Assembly: GCF_024763615.1 (NCBI RefSeq)
Contig: NC_077222.1
Span: forward strand, 106,363,417 to 106,427,416
Direction: 5' to 3'
Source: Phlebotomus papatasi
Lineage: Eukaryota > Arthropoda > Insecta > Diptera > Psychodidae
Length of the DNA: 64,000 nucleotides
Shown piece by piece: positions 52,501-63,384 of the stretch (positions are counted from its first letter, which is position 1; every line of letters begins with the position of its first letter). A program made the position numbers and the translations under genes. The notes under the pieces are model-generated. The model saw nothing but the letters and a program-made list of their open reading frames with translations. It did not search any database and had not been told where the DNA came from.

Positions 52501-55500
52501 AAAATTCCAGGAAATCCTTAGATTTTCCTCCAGAGGAAAATGAAAATTTAATGGCGATTTATCCGATAGATGAATCAAGTTTCTATTATCGCACACGATT
52601 CACGCCATCATTGAACACCCCATTTTCACCGTAAATTTTGCACCGGACACTAAAAGTTGCACATCATTGTTTAAAGGGAACTCTAATCTACTTGATTAAC
52701 CCATTTTTATAAGGAATAAAACATTTTAATATCACTTTTTTGGAACTTTCCTGAGAGATGTTTTATTGACATTAAAAACCATTTTTTTGCTTGATTCTAC
52801 GAGAATTTCACTCCGGAAACGGTTAAATCTGATGAATACTTTCTTGAAAAGTCCAAATATCACCAAATTTACACGAATCAATAAGTTTTTAAAGCTAAAA
52901 ATTGACTAAAACTCTGCAAGAGAGAAGACTACACAAGATTCCACCATTCCTCCACGGAGCCGGATATGCACAAAAACGTTTGAATGTGCATCATTGAAGA
53001 TTTCTCTGTTCCTGCAGCTGCAGGAATCGGGATTTAGCACAGATATTGAGCTTCAGCAGGTGAACAAGCTAAAATTTTCACAAAACATCTTCTTACGGAC
53101 AGTTTCTTTTCTTTGTCATGCAAAACAACACAATAGTGAGGTTATGTCAAAGATTGTCAAAAACCAGTTGTAAACTGTATGAGCTTATTACAGATGTGAT
53201 TCTTTCATTGCACATTCAGTTTGTGCAAGCTTGAAAAATATTTTTATATCAAAGAAATGCAAAATTGCTTAATAATTACTCAACTGCAACCTATTTGAGT
53301 CAAATTACTTCTTGTTTATCAATTTTACGATTTTTAAGTTTTCCTTTTTAGTGATGGATCAAATCGGTAGATTACAATAGATGTGAATATGAGGGATCGT
53401 ATCTAAAATGAAGTTTCCTGGAAAATATCTGAAAGAAGCAGTCTTCTATTTGCGATCGATGAATCTGAGTCAAGTTTGTGAATTTTGTTCCACCCACAAA
53501 AAGTGTCTGTTCAGCCTAAAAGATTTTTACTTAAATCTGATTCCTAATAACCCTTCTACCCTCTGTGATAGTAGTTTTTCAGAAAAGTGATATTAATTCT
53601 GCACAATCGTATGAAATATTGCACAGCAAAATTACAGTTTTTGACCTGTTTTTATTTTTTGCTTCCTGAAACTAGGAAAAAAGGATTAGACTCTCAATTT
53701 TTTCAGGAAAGATGGGATTTAAGGTTAGCTATTACAATATAAAGCCATATGTCAGATTCATAAAGGAATATGGGAGAAATATGAAGTGTCCGAAGGTAGC
53801 GTATATGCGAACGATCAAAGCCTCCCCCTACTGCACTTCATTATTGAGATAATTAGATCTCAATAATGGGGAATCCGAAAATCGTTGGAAAGTGAAAATG
53901 ACTTTTTCTAGTTTTCAAGATTCAGTTCAGTCCCCAAGACTTTGTCAGTGGCTGGATCAAATAAAGAGGTTCCAGCCTTTTTTATTCATATCTAGGTTTT
54001 TCAGGACAATCTGTCCTTCCTGTGAGCGTTGGAATTTGTTGATCAAATCTTATGAATCAAACACAGAATTTCAGTTTTTTGAATTTGGTTAGGAGCGAAT
54101 TTTCTTCTTTCTTTTATACAGCAAATGGACTGGCAGTCCGTTCTTGGTGGACCAACCAAGAACCACTGAGGAAGACACGATAAGTGTCGAAAACTCTGGT
54201 GACATTGTGTGTTTGATTCACAATGTTTGATTCAGATGTTCTGAAAAATCTAGCTCACTTCTACATCCGTCGGCTATCCCTTTATACAACTTTTTTATTC
54301 ATAAGTTCAACAATACACAACTTGAGTAAGTTGGATAAAAAAATGCTGTAGGGGAAAGTACTCTCCCTTCGAACGTTCATGCCTTCGAATAATATGAATT
54401 TCTTACACTTTTTCTGAGAGATTTTCACATAATTATCAATAATTTATTATAACTAACTAATATTTAATAGAAATGTTTAAGTGTCTTAGTAAAACTTAAA
54501 GAAAATTCACATTATACGAAGGCAGGAACATTCGAAGGGAGAGTACTTTCCCCTACTGTTGAACTCATGAATAAAAAGGGCTCTCTCTTTATTTTCTTTA
54601 GCCACTGATAAAGGCTTAGAGACCGAGCGTAAAGATCTGAAAAAATTGATGCATAATCCTGAGTGATTTTCACTTCCAAACGATTTTCGGATTTTCTACT
54701 CCCGTAATTCGAATGTGTTTTAAAGTTATATCCAGCTTAAATTTTTATTGCTAACTGATTACTTAGAAAATTACCACTTTGAATTTTTAAGGTTAGATGT
54801 AACATGACCTGCAAGTTTTCAAATTAGTCTTTTGGCTAATTAGGGGAATGAGTCATATTATGCCAAGTGACTGGTTTGCATACAAAATTGCGTAAAAACG
54901 GAATATTGGAAGCTTGTGATTAGGTTATATTTGACATAGCCTAACATTCGAATTTAATCTCTTATAACAAAATAAAAGTAAATAAGGTATATTTTATCTG
55001 GCAAAATTTCTGAACCTGCTGCCTAGATTGTCTAGAAGTTTTCATAAATTTTCTATCCATGCGGAAAAATCTATTAGAATCTACCCCCTGGTAAGTGGGC
55101 TTTAAAGTTGAAGCCACTTTCTCACATTCACATACAGATTTGTATGGAAATTTTTCTGCACTCGTGACCGTTACACGATATATGTCACAATTGAGGTGTG
55201 CCTTATGTACAGGACTCTATGCCTTGGGAAGAGGGATAAATATTCTATATTTCCATCTAAAAAGTTTTTCGTAACTCGAAGTGTAAGCTGAGTTTGGAAG
55301 AAATTTATGAGTTGGCTTCAAACAGCTCCATATAAAAAAAACCTTTAGCCAGGGACTAGATTAGAATCTTCTTTAAATTTTAGAAGCATTAAACTTTAAC
55401 CTCAAAAATGTAAAGGATGTGAACGTGTCTCTGAAAATTTGATTTCAGATTCTAGAATTATCTTAAATTTGTATACGGATAAAGTAGTCAAAATCACTTA

Positions 55501-57433
55501 CTAACATTACGTATTGAAAAAGTCCCGTGTTTTTTTTTTATTTTGCTAGGTTAAGTTTTACATAACCTATATCCTGTAAATTCACTTTAGGATTCCGGAT
55601 GACGAACGTGTAATTTTTTAAAGAGGACTTTTCAAATAATTTCTTGATCGATTTTAGCAAAATGACCTGCAAAACTATTTTTGTTTATAAAAAAAAAACA
55701 CAAATAAATAAAACTTGAATTGTCTACCTGAATTGTCTACAAGAGTAGACAATGCACCTTTTATAAAAAATTAAAAATCTCACCTGTATTCTGAAGATTA
55801 AAAAGCCAAATGATGACCGTTGGGATGAGAGACAATCCCAGGAGAATCATTGGCAGGTAAAACAGCCTGTATCCACTGAATAAAAGTCCCCCAGCAACAA
55901 CAATCCATGCCAAATTGATGCCCAGGAGAGCACTTTGAACTCTCAGCCCGAGACTTATCGGTGCCTCGGGATTAGCTTTGCGGATGTGAATGAAGCAGAG
56001 CAGGGCAAGGGTGGGAACAATGTAGAGTCCAATTGCGAGCCAGTGATTCCCATACCAGGCCATTGGCTTTCCGCTGGCGTCGAGATTCACGGCAATGGCA
56101 TAGATCACAGTGGCAGTCACGAAGACAGCCATTGTGGCTGAGATGAAGGTGGACAGTGCCTCAATCCAGATGAATCTCGCGTGGAAGTCTCTGGTGGAGT
56201 GGGCCAGGGATGTGAAAGGCACAGCCACGGCCAGGATGGATACTAGAATCACGAGGAAGGCTCCCATTTGACGACTTAGGTGAAAGATTGAGATCCCCAG
56301 GAAGTCAAAGTAGATTCCGGGGGGATTGTAATCTAGTTGGGATATTGCAGAGAGGTCCTGAAGAAGGGGCAGGAGACTCCTGGACAATCTCTGAATCCCT
56401 GACAGAGTAACAGAATCTGCAGAATCGAACTTTGTTCTGTAGAAAAATTCTTCTTGGGGAATGAAACCGATTGCTGGGACTTTGAGCTTGTCTGAGAAAA
56501 ATCCCAGTCCGTAGTCCCGTGCAAGGCCTGTCACTTGAGCAATCTCTTCAAGAGCCACTTGGGCGGAGGCATGAGGAACTGTCCTGGCGTAGGAATTGAC
56601 CAGGAAGTGAGAATTAAAGCTGCTGAATTGAACTGTGTGTCGTCCATTAGATCCAAAATGTGGCAGGAAAACCATCCCACGAATGTCCTTTTTCCATGGA
56701 TGGGCTTTTTCCTCGGTCAGGAACTCTTGGAGTCCACTGAATGTAAATATTAGGGCATTTCTAGGTTTTCCCGCGCTTTGTGTGAGACTTTTCAGGATTT
56801 CTAGGACAATGCAGAGATTTGCTCCCTCATGACCACTTCCGAGGGCAGATTCGTAGAGAAACTGCCCATTCCCAATAGCCACGATGAAGGAATCCCTGCT
56901 TCTTCCTTCAATTTTCACCGAAATGGCTTCAATATTGTGATAAACTTTGGTTGTCCTTCCATCTTGATAGGATCCAGACACACTTCTACTCTCCACGGAG
57001 ATTTTCTGCTCACCATGAGCATTTTTCTCAATCCTTGAGATTTCTTCCTTCAGAAAATCTATCGTCGAATTTAGCTCCTTGGTTTTTAGGCGTTCATTGA
57101 GAGACTTTAGGCTTCCTTGAACTCTCTTTGAGAAATCATCTTCCCCATCAAAACTCCATTGATGCAGACTCCTTGAGATTTGCCAACAAATAAAGATCAT
57201 AAGGAGACCAACAACTGACCACTTCTCTGCAACATTGTGGACGTTCTTCTTGGGGTAATCTGAAAGTCAGGGAATTTTTATAGGGCCTTGGGAAAAAGGG
57301 GCTTTTCCCTCCTGCCAGGAAAACTCACCACAATTGGGATTGAGGATTTTTCTCCTGCATTCCTTCTGCAAAGATCAATTTTATTAATTGAGTTTGATGT
57401 GGAGGGAATCCTGAAGACACTTACACTGTACAT
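49526..57433 (-). CDS. ERMP1-like M28-family membrane protein, probably catalytically inactive
   Basis: Six minus-strand exons give 842 residues: 57433-57425 (only MYS), 57365-57329, 57259-55784, 51152-50968, 50908-50750 and 50188-49526. Every junction is GT-AG and in frame. An N-terminal membrane segment (about residues 31-44) precedes an M28 peptidase-like domain to residue 320, then about eight hydrophobic segments, then a C-terminal lumenal domain with RTFYDTGGRIRYTDSGFW. This is the layout of ERMP1/Fxna, an ER membrane protein of the aminopeptidase M28 family (about 900 residues). The zinc-site motifs are altered: HFDS is LYES, the GASDD aspartate motif is GSGHE, NGAEE is SGLQE, the next glutamate segment reads FLPHFG, and YHTKYDTAD is YRTKFDSAD. 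It is likely a pseudoenzyme. Several ERMP1 paralogues exist in flies. Intron 3 (4.6 kb) is full of transposons. Confidence 0.9.
51654..51866. mobile_element. pogo-type MITE with TACAGTACGACTCC ends
   Basis: TACAGTACGACTCCGATAGA at the left is mirrored by TATTGGAGTCGTACTGTA at the right, TA-flanked and 213 bp long. It lies in intron 3 of the ERMP1-like gene. Confidence 0.78.
52066..52139 (-). mobile_element. tRNA-derived SINE head or tRNA pseudogene
   Basis: On the minus strand GCCCCCAAAGCTCAGTTGAT followed by AGAGCA matches a tRNA acceptor and D arm with an A box. A degenerate B box (TTTCAAGCC) follows, and TGGAGGC could pair with the first seven bases at six positions. The T-stem does not pair and the anticodon loop is abnormal. 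A SINE head or pseudo-tRNA is more likely than a working gene. Confidence 0.5.
52284..52325 (-). ncRNA. Hammerhead-ribozyme-like motif of a Penelope-like element (decayed)
   Basis: On the minus strand the core reads CTGATGAA, then a GAGGA/TCCTC stem with an ATTC-type loop, then AAAACGTCG. The layout is that of minimal hammerheads in Penelope-like elements (CTGATGA, stem II, GAAAC). The invariant G of GAAA is replaced, so it is probably inactive. Confidence 0.45.
52362..53830. mobile_element. 1.47-kb TA-flanked element, TAGGGGGAGGCTTTG termini
   Basis: TAGGGGGAGGCTTTGAACTT then TCGCATAC at the left is mirrored by GTATATGCGA and TCAAAGCCTCCCCCTA at the right. The interior has two short plus-strand frames: 52410-52634, including FPPEENENLMAIYPIDESSF, and 53408-53590. 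Neither has a domain I recognise. It is the longest TAGGG-ended element here and may keep fragments of a coding region. Confidence 0.72.
54163..54201 (+). ncRNA. Hammerhead-ribozyme-like motif (intact core)
   Basis: The core reads CTGAGGA (54166-54172), then an extra A, a GACAC/GTGTC stem with a GATAA loop, then GAAAACTC from 54189. CUGANGA plus stem II plus GAAA are all present. Stem I/III pairing of the outer CCA and TGG is short, as in minimal Penelope-type hammerheads. Activity is untested. Confidence 0.45.
54349..54555. mobile_element. TA-flanked MITE, TAGGGGAAAGTACTCTCC termini
   Basis: TAGGGGAAAGTACTCTCCCT and TTCGAACGTTC at the left are mirrored at the right (GGAGAGTACTTTCCCCTA). The arms are about 55 bp of a 207-bp element. 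It is well preserved. Confidence 0.85.
54556..55783. other. Rest of ERMP1-like intron 3, GGTTAT/ATAACC-rich repeat debris
   Basis: Short near-palindromes of the type AGGTTATxxxxxATAACCT recur here (near 54792, 54932, 55548) and elsewhere (51380, 58205, 58895, 59452). No gene or clear element boundary was seen. Confidence 0.4.
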
Positions 57434-60400
57434 TTATGCAGAAATATTGAGAAAATTGATGGAAAAGTAGAAAATCCTGCTGTATTCTTCATCTGCAGAG
57501 GGACGGACATGCGCAATGAAAATTCTTCAAACGGAGGAAAATCTTGCTTTCGACCGCCCGGAGGGCTTTTTTTGTTTGTTAGTATCCTTATTAAAATTCC
57601 TTAGCAAGAAGGAGTAAGCTAGAGCAGTCATATGTATCATCCTGGGAGTATTCAGTTAGGAATTCAAATAGCTTCATACCAAGGCCTTCGGAATATCATT
57701 CTGATAGCCGCCATTTTGAAAAAAATCCTGGTTTTGTAGATTTTCTTCTGTTTTCTGGTTTATATCTGCTAAACGGTTCAACAAATTGCAACAATTATGC
57801 TACCATTGAAAAGGTCTTGGAATCTATCGTAGAATAGATCTTAGAAAATCCTCTGAATACACAAACTTTGTACAGTTACATTTTAATTTGATTGAGTTTA
57901 TAAATAACTAAATTTTCGAACCAAAGATCGAAGGTCGATATCTCTTTCTGTTTGGGTTCCACATCCGGAAATGAACAAGAAATAATTAAGTTAATTGAAG
58001 TAACTAAGGCCCATTATACCTCATATTACAATTTTTTACAATTGAGCTTAGAATCTGATATATTTTGGATTAAATTCTTTAAAAAAGAATCAGAATTGTA
58101 TTTCAAATCCTTCTATTTGTCTGAACAAAGGAGAAATTTAGAAAAATAATTGCTTTTCAGAGATTTTTAAATATTGTTTCGTTCAAAATTAGGACAGAGT
58201 TTTTAAGGTTATTTGAAACATAACCTCACATTGCTAGGTGATTTGTTCAAACGAGAGATTAAAGCCTATGCATACTTTAACCCAGGATACTTACTAAAGT
58301 ATTAGAATTAGAAGTAAGCAGATGGCCAGGTAGCTTAGTCAAATTCAGGAAAGTTATTTTTGAGGATAATTCCGATTCTTTTTGTGTAGGGCGTTATTAT
58401 GAAACATGAAACGATGTTAAGAGTGTTAAGTATAATTCTTATAAACCAAAATCATACAGCAATGAATCCTTTTCCTTCTCCTTCTTGGACAATAGAGTTT
58501 AATTCAAAGGTTTCAGGTTGTATTGCATCTAACCTTAAAAATTTAAGACCGTGTATATAGTGCAGAAAAATTCTTATTTTAATACTTTATTAAGGACAAA
58601 AAAAAACACTAACCTAAAAATTCTTTTTATTTCAAATACATGAAATTCTAACCTCCGAAATATAATAGTCCCTGACGTCCCTGACCACTTTAAATGTCTC
58701 GAAATCGAAAGTGTTTATGTTTTAATTCTTCTTATGAACAATGTATTTTTGAATAAAATGAAAACGAAGAATTCAATTAAGATCTTTAATTAAATTGTTT
58801 TATTTGACTCTTAAATGAAAAAGGGAAAAATAATTGTTAATTTCCGCAGAAAATTTTGGAATTTGTTTTATTCGAAATTTGAATAGGTTTTTTGAGGTTA
58901 TGTTCAGTATAACCTCGCATTGTTAGGTGATTTTTTAAGTGAATAAGGCTGAGAGGTAAGCTTGGTGGTATAAAAATGTGCGAACGAGTTAATCGAAGCC
59001 ACATTTTTAAGATTGATTCTGGTTTTTCCGCAAAAGGTTATGTTGTGAATTGGTACGGGAGTTACCTGGGAAAAAGTATGGTATTTTGTAGAAATCCTGT
59101 CCCAGAATTGTCAACAAATACATTGGAGCACGCGTTTTAGAAATAACTAGACTTTTGGGTTTAATAAAAATATTTAATTTCACCTTTAAAAATTTAACAG
59201 ACGAGTTAAAGATGTCTTCAGAAAATGGAAAATAACGGAGAGAAAAAATGTGTTTCTTCATGATCAGCTTCTCTATCCTTCCAGTCAGTAGTCCGCTGAA
59301 TATGAGGGAAAGTCTTAGGATGCATGAAATTCAAATTCACCTTTTAACAGGTAATTATGAAGTGATGTTAAGTCTAATTTTAATAAAAACATAATTCATA
59401 AAGATAATGGATCTTTTGCTCTCCTTTGATCGATAGGTTAGTTCAAAAACTGTAAGGTTATCTTGTGCCTAACCTCTAAAAAGCAAGACATTTTATGTTG
59501 CAGAGTTATGCTCAATCCACCATGTAAGAAGAGAATGTCTTTATCAACAATTTATCCACGAGAGAAAAGACTTAACTTAAAATGTTTTTTTTTTTAATTT
59601 TAAAAACATAAAATATTATAATTATCCTTTTGAATATTTGCAAAGTCATTTATAATCCTTAGAATGATCTTTAAGCATCTCTTGTATAATCTCTGAAATA
59701 CTCTTTTCGAATTTGAGAATTGGTCAATTTCAAAGAGAATTCATAAATTATTTCTGAAATTTATTTGTACAGTACTGTGCGGTTCAAGAAATTTAGAAAA
59801 TATTCTTTTGATACAATAATGTTGCTATTCCAATGAAAATTTACGAGGAATGGTCTCAATACAGGAACTAAACCAATACAATGAAAATTCGATAATGCGG
59901 AACAGTCGTGTACTAAAAAAAAGTTTTTGAGAACAGGCATGTACTAAAAAAAATGTTTAAGGGAAAAGTTTGCCCTTTTTATAGAAATATTTCCTAGCGG
60001 ATAATAAAGAACAGTGGCAACCGATGATCGTCGAGGAAAGAAGAGGCACTTAAGAAAATTCTGATACTTCCCAAAGCTTTCGGCTCAGACTCGCAAGACA
60101 AATTGTGAAAAATTTTAAAGTGGCCAATGAAATTGTTCCACTTGCAACTGTGCCAAAAATTTCCTTAAAAAAGCGACTTTTGACTGAAATTGCTTCAAAT
60201 GTGTAGAGGCCATAAGGAAGGCATGGAGTCAAGAGCTTTGGGATGAGTTAGAATTTTCTAAGCTGTTCTTTTCTTTCTTGAACTTTCACTGGTTTCCATT
60301 GCTATTTCTGAAGACTAATTTTTGAAACTTCCACTCGCACCCGCGAGCTGTTTAGAGGCCGAGAGAAATCAACTCGCACACCCGGCAGAATCAAATTCTT

Positions 60401-60535
60401 CGGTAACGACTCCTTTATAACATAAAGTACCTACTCATTGCACGTACTCAAGAAACTGCAGGACGTGCTAGTCAATTTTTCTCGACCACTGAAGAGCTCA
60501 CGGGTGCGAGTGAGAGTTTCAAAAATTGGCCCTCT
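57434..60535. other. Spacer upstream of the ERMP1-like gene, no gene seen
   Basis: The first 200 bp are the presumed ERMP1-like promoter. From 58190 to 59480 three degenerate blocks repeat the phrase GAGGTTATxxxxxATAACCTC, then ATTGTTAGGTGATTT and a purine-rich part. This points to an old dispersed or tandem repeat of about 690 bp. A half-copy of the TTTTAGTAC hairpin MITE lies at 59862-59960. Confidence 0.4.
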
Positions 60536-60716
60536 GATTTTTATTAGTATACGACTATACTGCATTATCGACTTTTCTTTCTGTTGGTTCCTGTCTTGGC
60601 TGTTTTCCCCATCCTTCGCTATGTTCTGAAACCATCAAAAAGTCTTTACAGAAACCCAATGCAAGAAAAGTTGATTATGTAGAAGCACTTGGGGACAGTA
60701 AAGTGCTAAAAAAAAT
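60536..60716. mobile_element. TTTTAGTAC-type hairpin MITE (copy f)
   Basis: TACTGCATTATCGACTTTTC and GTTGGTTCCTGTC at the left are mirrored by GAAAAGTTGATTATGTAGAA at the right, ending GTGCTAAAAAAA. It is the same family as the copies at 25.6-26.5 kb. Confidence 0.6.
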
Positions 60717-60726
60717 TATGTTCATT

Positions 60727-60969
60727 TCGACTTGTCAGAATATAAGTCGAACAACTCGATTTTTTACAGAAATCATTCTATTCGCTTTCTGGTTATTTTT
60801 TCATACCCTGTACCTTCTCTGTAAATATTATACTCGAAAATTAAATATTTTCAGAGTTATAGAGATTTTAAATCTAAAAAATCCTCTGCATGTAAAATCT
60901 CAGCTTCAAATCGCTCTCCTGTAAAATTTGCCCACTGCGAGTTATTCGTTTCTTATTCTGAGGGGTCGA
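60727..60969. mobile_element. MITE with TCGACTTGTCAGAATA ends (copy 2)
   Basis: TCGACTTGTCAGAATATAAG and CGAACAACTCG at the left are mirrored by CGAGTTATTCG, then CTTATTCTGAGGGGTCGA at the right. It matches the element at 32589-32838 in the opposite orientation. Confidence 0.7.
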
Positions 60970-61029
60970 TTTTTACTCCGGGTAGCACCATAATCACCAT
61001 AATGATGCTAATCTGATGAGAAATGGACA

Positions 61030-61226
61030 ATGTTTTTTATTGCATTTAACTGTTCTCAAGTGTTTCTGCATTATCGACTCTTCTTTGTATTGGTTCTTGT
61101 CGCGATTGTTTGGTCGTTTTCGTTTCAGAACACGATGTTGACTGAGCAAAAATCTTCACAGAAACCAACTTCAAGAAAAATCGATAATGCAGAAGCACTT
61201 GGGAGCAGTAATGTGCTAAAAAAATG
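61030..61226. mobile_element. TTTTAGTAC-type hairpin MITE (copy g)
   Basis: GTGTTTCTGCATTATCGACT and TTGGTTCTTGTCGCGATTG at the left are mirrored by AACCAACTTCAAG and ATCGATAATGCAGAAGCAC at the right, ending GTGCTAAAAAAA. Confidence 0.65.
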
Positions 61227-62841
61227 TTTCTTTTTCATTGGAATAGCACGCTAATGCTGCTTTATGACCATTTATGAACTTTTTAACTCTACTAAAAGTC
61301 GCTTTATATTAGCATATTCTTAGCTCGTTTTACTACCTTTCACCATTCGATTTTCTTATTTCTTATATTTTTTATTCATCACGATGCAAAGTATTTTCAA
61401 AAAAACCACGTGTGAAATGATCGTTATTCATGCAAAAATTCAGAAAAAGAGCGCGGGAAGCGAAAACAGATGTCGCCTTTGTCGTTATCCAACCAAAGCC
61501 CGGTAGAGAATTTATCTTTGGATAAGAGGGATAAGAGAATCATTCATGTCCGTTGTTTAGACTTTTTGCGTGGAAATTTGAGATTAATTTGTGGAATTGG
61601 GAAGGAATTATACGGTATTTATGTATTTTTCTACTCTCCTAATAATCTTGAAATATAGAAGGCACAAAGTGATTTTTTTCAAAGATTGCAATTTGGGAAA
61701 GGGTTGGAAAGAGTAGACATGTCGTTGGAGAGTTCTGGTGGAATTCCAAAGGACGGAATTTGACGGGGTGGCGTTGTCAAAAGTCGGTCTCCTTTCGGCA
61801 CGAGAACCACATGGAAGTGTGTGCAAGAAATTGTGTTAATTTCGTGAAAAATAGGTGGTTAATCGCGTGAAAAGTGCTCAAAAGTGTCTACCATTGACGC
61901 TGGGCAGCCCATAAGTGTGATTTTGTGTGCGTGAGTTGTGCGAAAAGGGTGAAAATTGCGTGCTAAGTGTTATCACTGAGGAAAAATACATCTTCCTTCG
62001 GGGCGCAGTTTGCACCTTGTCGGGTTCGTGTCGCGATCAAAGTGACGTTTTTTTTTCTTTTTTTTTTCACTCGTCTCAAAATCCAGCCATAAAAGGGGGC
62101 AATTCGTGTTAACCATTTGCCTCAATCTCAAGTTGAAATTTTCCACGCTGGTGGCGAATTCGCAGTAACCTGCGACATTTGTGCACGCTGTGCAACGAGG
62201 GAGTGTGATTTCGTGTCCATTTCCCCGGAGCCCCCAAAAGAGAGTGGCTTTTTTTGTGTGAGTGAGTGAGAGAGAGAGAGAGGACTTTTTTTTGCACACC
62301 AATACACTGGCGCTCTGATTTTTTGGTGTCTCCGGATTGCTGTGATCCCGTGGGGCATTGTGCAGCAGTGGTGACCAGGGAAAGGTATCCCAGTCCGACA
62401 TCCCACAGAGCCCCTCTTGTCCAAACATGATGTGCTCATAACACGTCGCGGTGATTAGAGTGTCTCTCATCGTGTCGTGTTGAATTATATTTTTCTCTTC
62501 GATAATCTGTGAGTGGGACAGAGATAGGACCTGGCCAGGGAGTGCGAGTGAGTGCGGTGGCATCATAAAAACACCAGCCTACAAATACACCGAGACATTT
62601 TCACAAACGTACGTACTTTATTGTGTAATATCTCCAATACTTCTATCTCCCAATCTCTTTGGACCCCTTTTTGTCCAATTCTTTCGTCCCCTGCCCCGGG
62701 ATTTTCCCCCAAAATCCCTTCAAGGGATCTCCCTCTACCCCCTGGAGGCATTCCCCGCGCTTCCGGCGAGCTCTACCACGCTCCAGACGGTCCAATTCCG
62801 TCCCGCAGACATGTCAGTGTGTCACTGTCTTTTTTAAGGTT
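61227..62841 (+). other. Promoter and 5' leader region of the LARP1-type gene
   Basis: GC content rises from about 61700 and there are no repeat families, as expected for a promoter and leader. Out-of-frame short frames occur on both strands with no domain. CTGTCTTTTTTAAG just before the start codon at 62842 looks like a splice acceptor, so part of this region is probably a 5' UTR intron. The transcription start is not visible. Confidence 0.45.
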
Positions 62842-63384
62842 ATGGCAACGAAAACGCTGGAGAAGAATACCACACTCAATCCATCGGATCATGGCACATC
62901 CTCAGCAGCTGCCAGCTCATCGTACGCCAACGTGGTGAACAGTTTGAAGGCTGCTGGGGGCCATTCGATGGTTGAGATGAAACAGAGAAATGACAATAAC
63001 AAGGAGAATGTCCTGGGTGATAAGAATCCCGAGGATCAGTCCAAAGTATCAGACACAGCAGCCAAGGAGGCTCGTGGGATGGCAGCTGGTGAACCAGAGG
63101 ATGATGATAGTTTCATCCCAGTGGCATCGTTGACCAAGAAGGAGCGTCGCAAGGAGAAGCGACAGCAGCTGAAGGCAGCTCGTCCGGAGCCCAGTGCAAA
63201 GGCCACAGCTGATCGAAAACTGCCCAAAAAGGTGCCAGATGGGAAGCCGCCATCGGCCAATGGGAATGGCTCGACAACGTCGACGGATAGTTCGACGAAT
63301 GGGACAATTGGGCAGGAGAAAGTCAAGGAGGAGGCTCCTAAGAAATTTGTCGAAGCTCCTATTCCCACTGTGAATGCCTGGAAG
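62842..63384 (+). CDS. larp: LARP1-type La-related protein, first coding exon (partial)
   Basis: An ATG at 62842 opens 181 codons ending at TGGAAG|GTGAGT in phase 0. The protein begins MATKTLEKNTTLNPSDHG and contains SSYANVVNSLKAA, the acidic-basic stretch DDSFIPVASLTKKERRKEKR and the C-terminal KKFVEAPIPTVNAWK. The last block matches the (K)FVEAP.P.VN.W motif that precedes the La module of LARP1. The remaining sequence is low-complexity, as in LARP1 N-termini. LARP1 binds 5'-TOP mRNAs downstream of TOR; the La motif and DM15 repeats would lie right of the window. The same frame is open upstream to 62659, but the acceptor-like CTTTTTTAAG just before the ATG argues that 62842 is the start. Confidence 0.72.

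Noticed and set aside
61973..62566. 197-codon minus-strand frame upstream of the LARP1-type gene
   Set aside because: It has no recognisable domain, includes low-complexity KKKKK and SLSLSLTH stretches, and lies in the presumed promoter and leader of the plus-strand gene.
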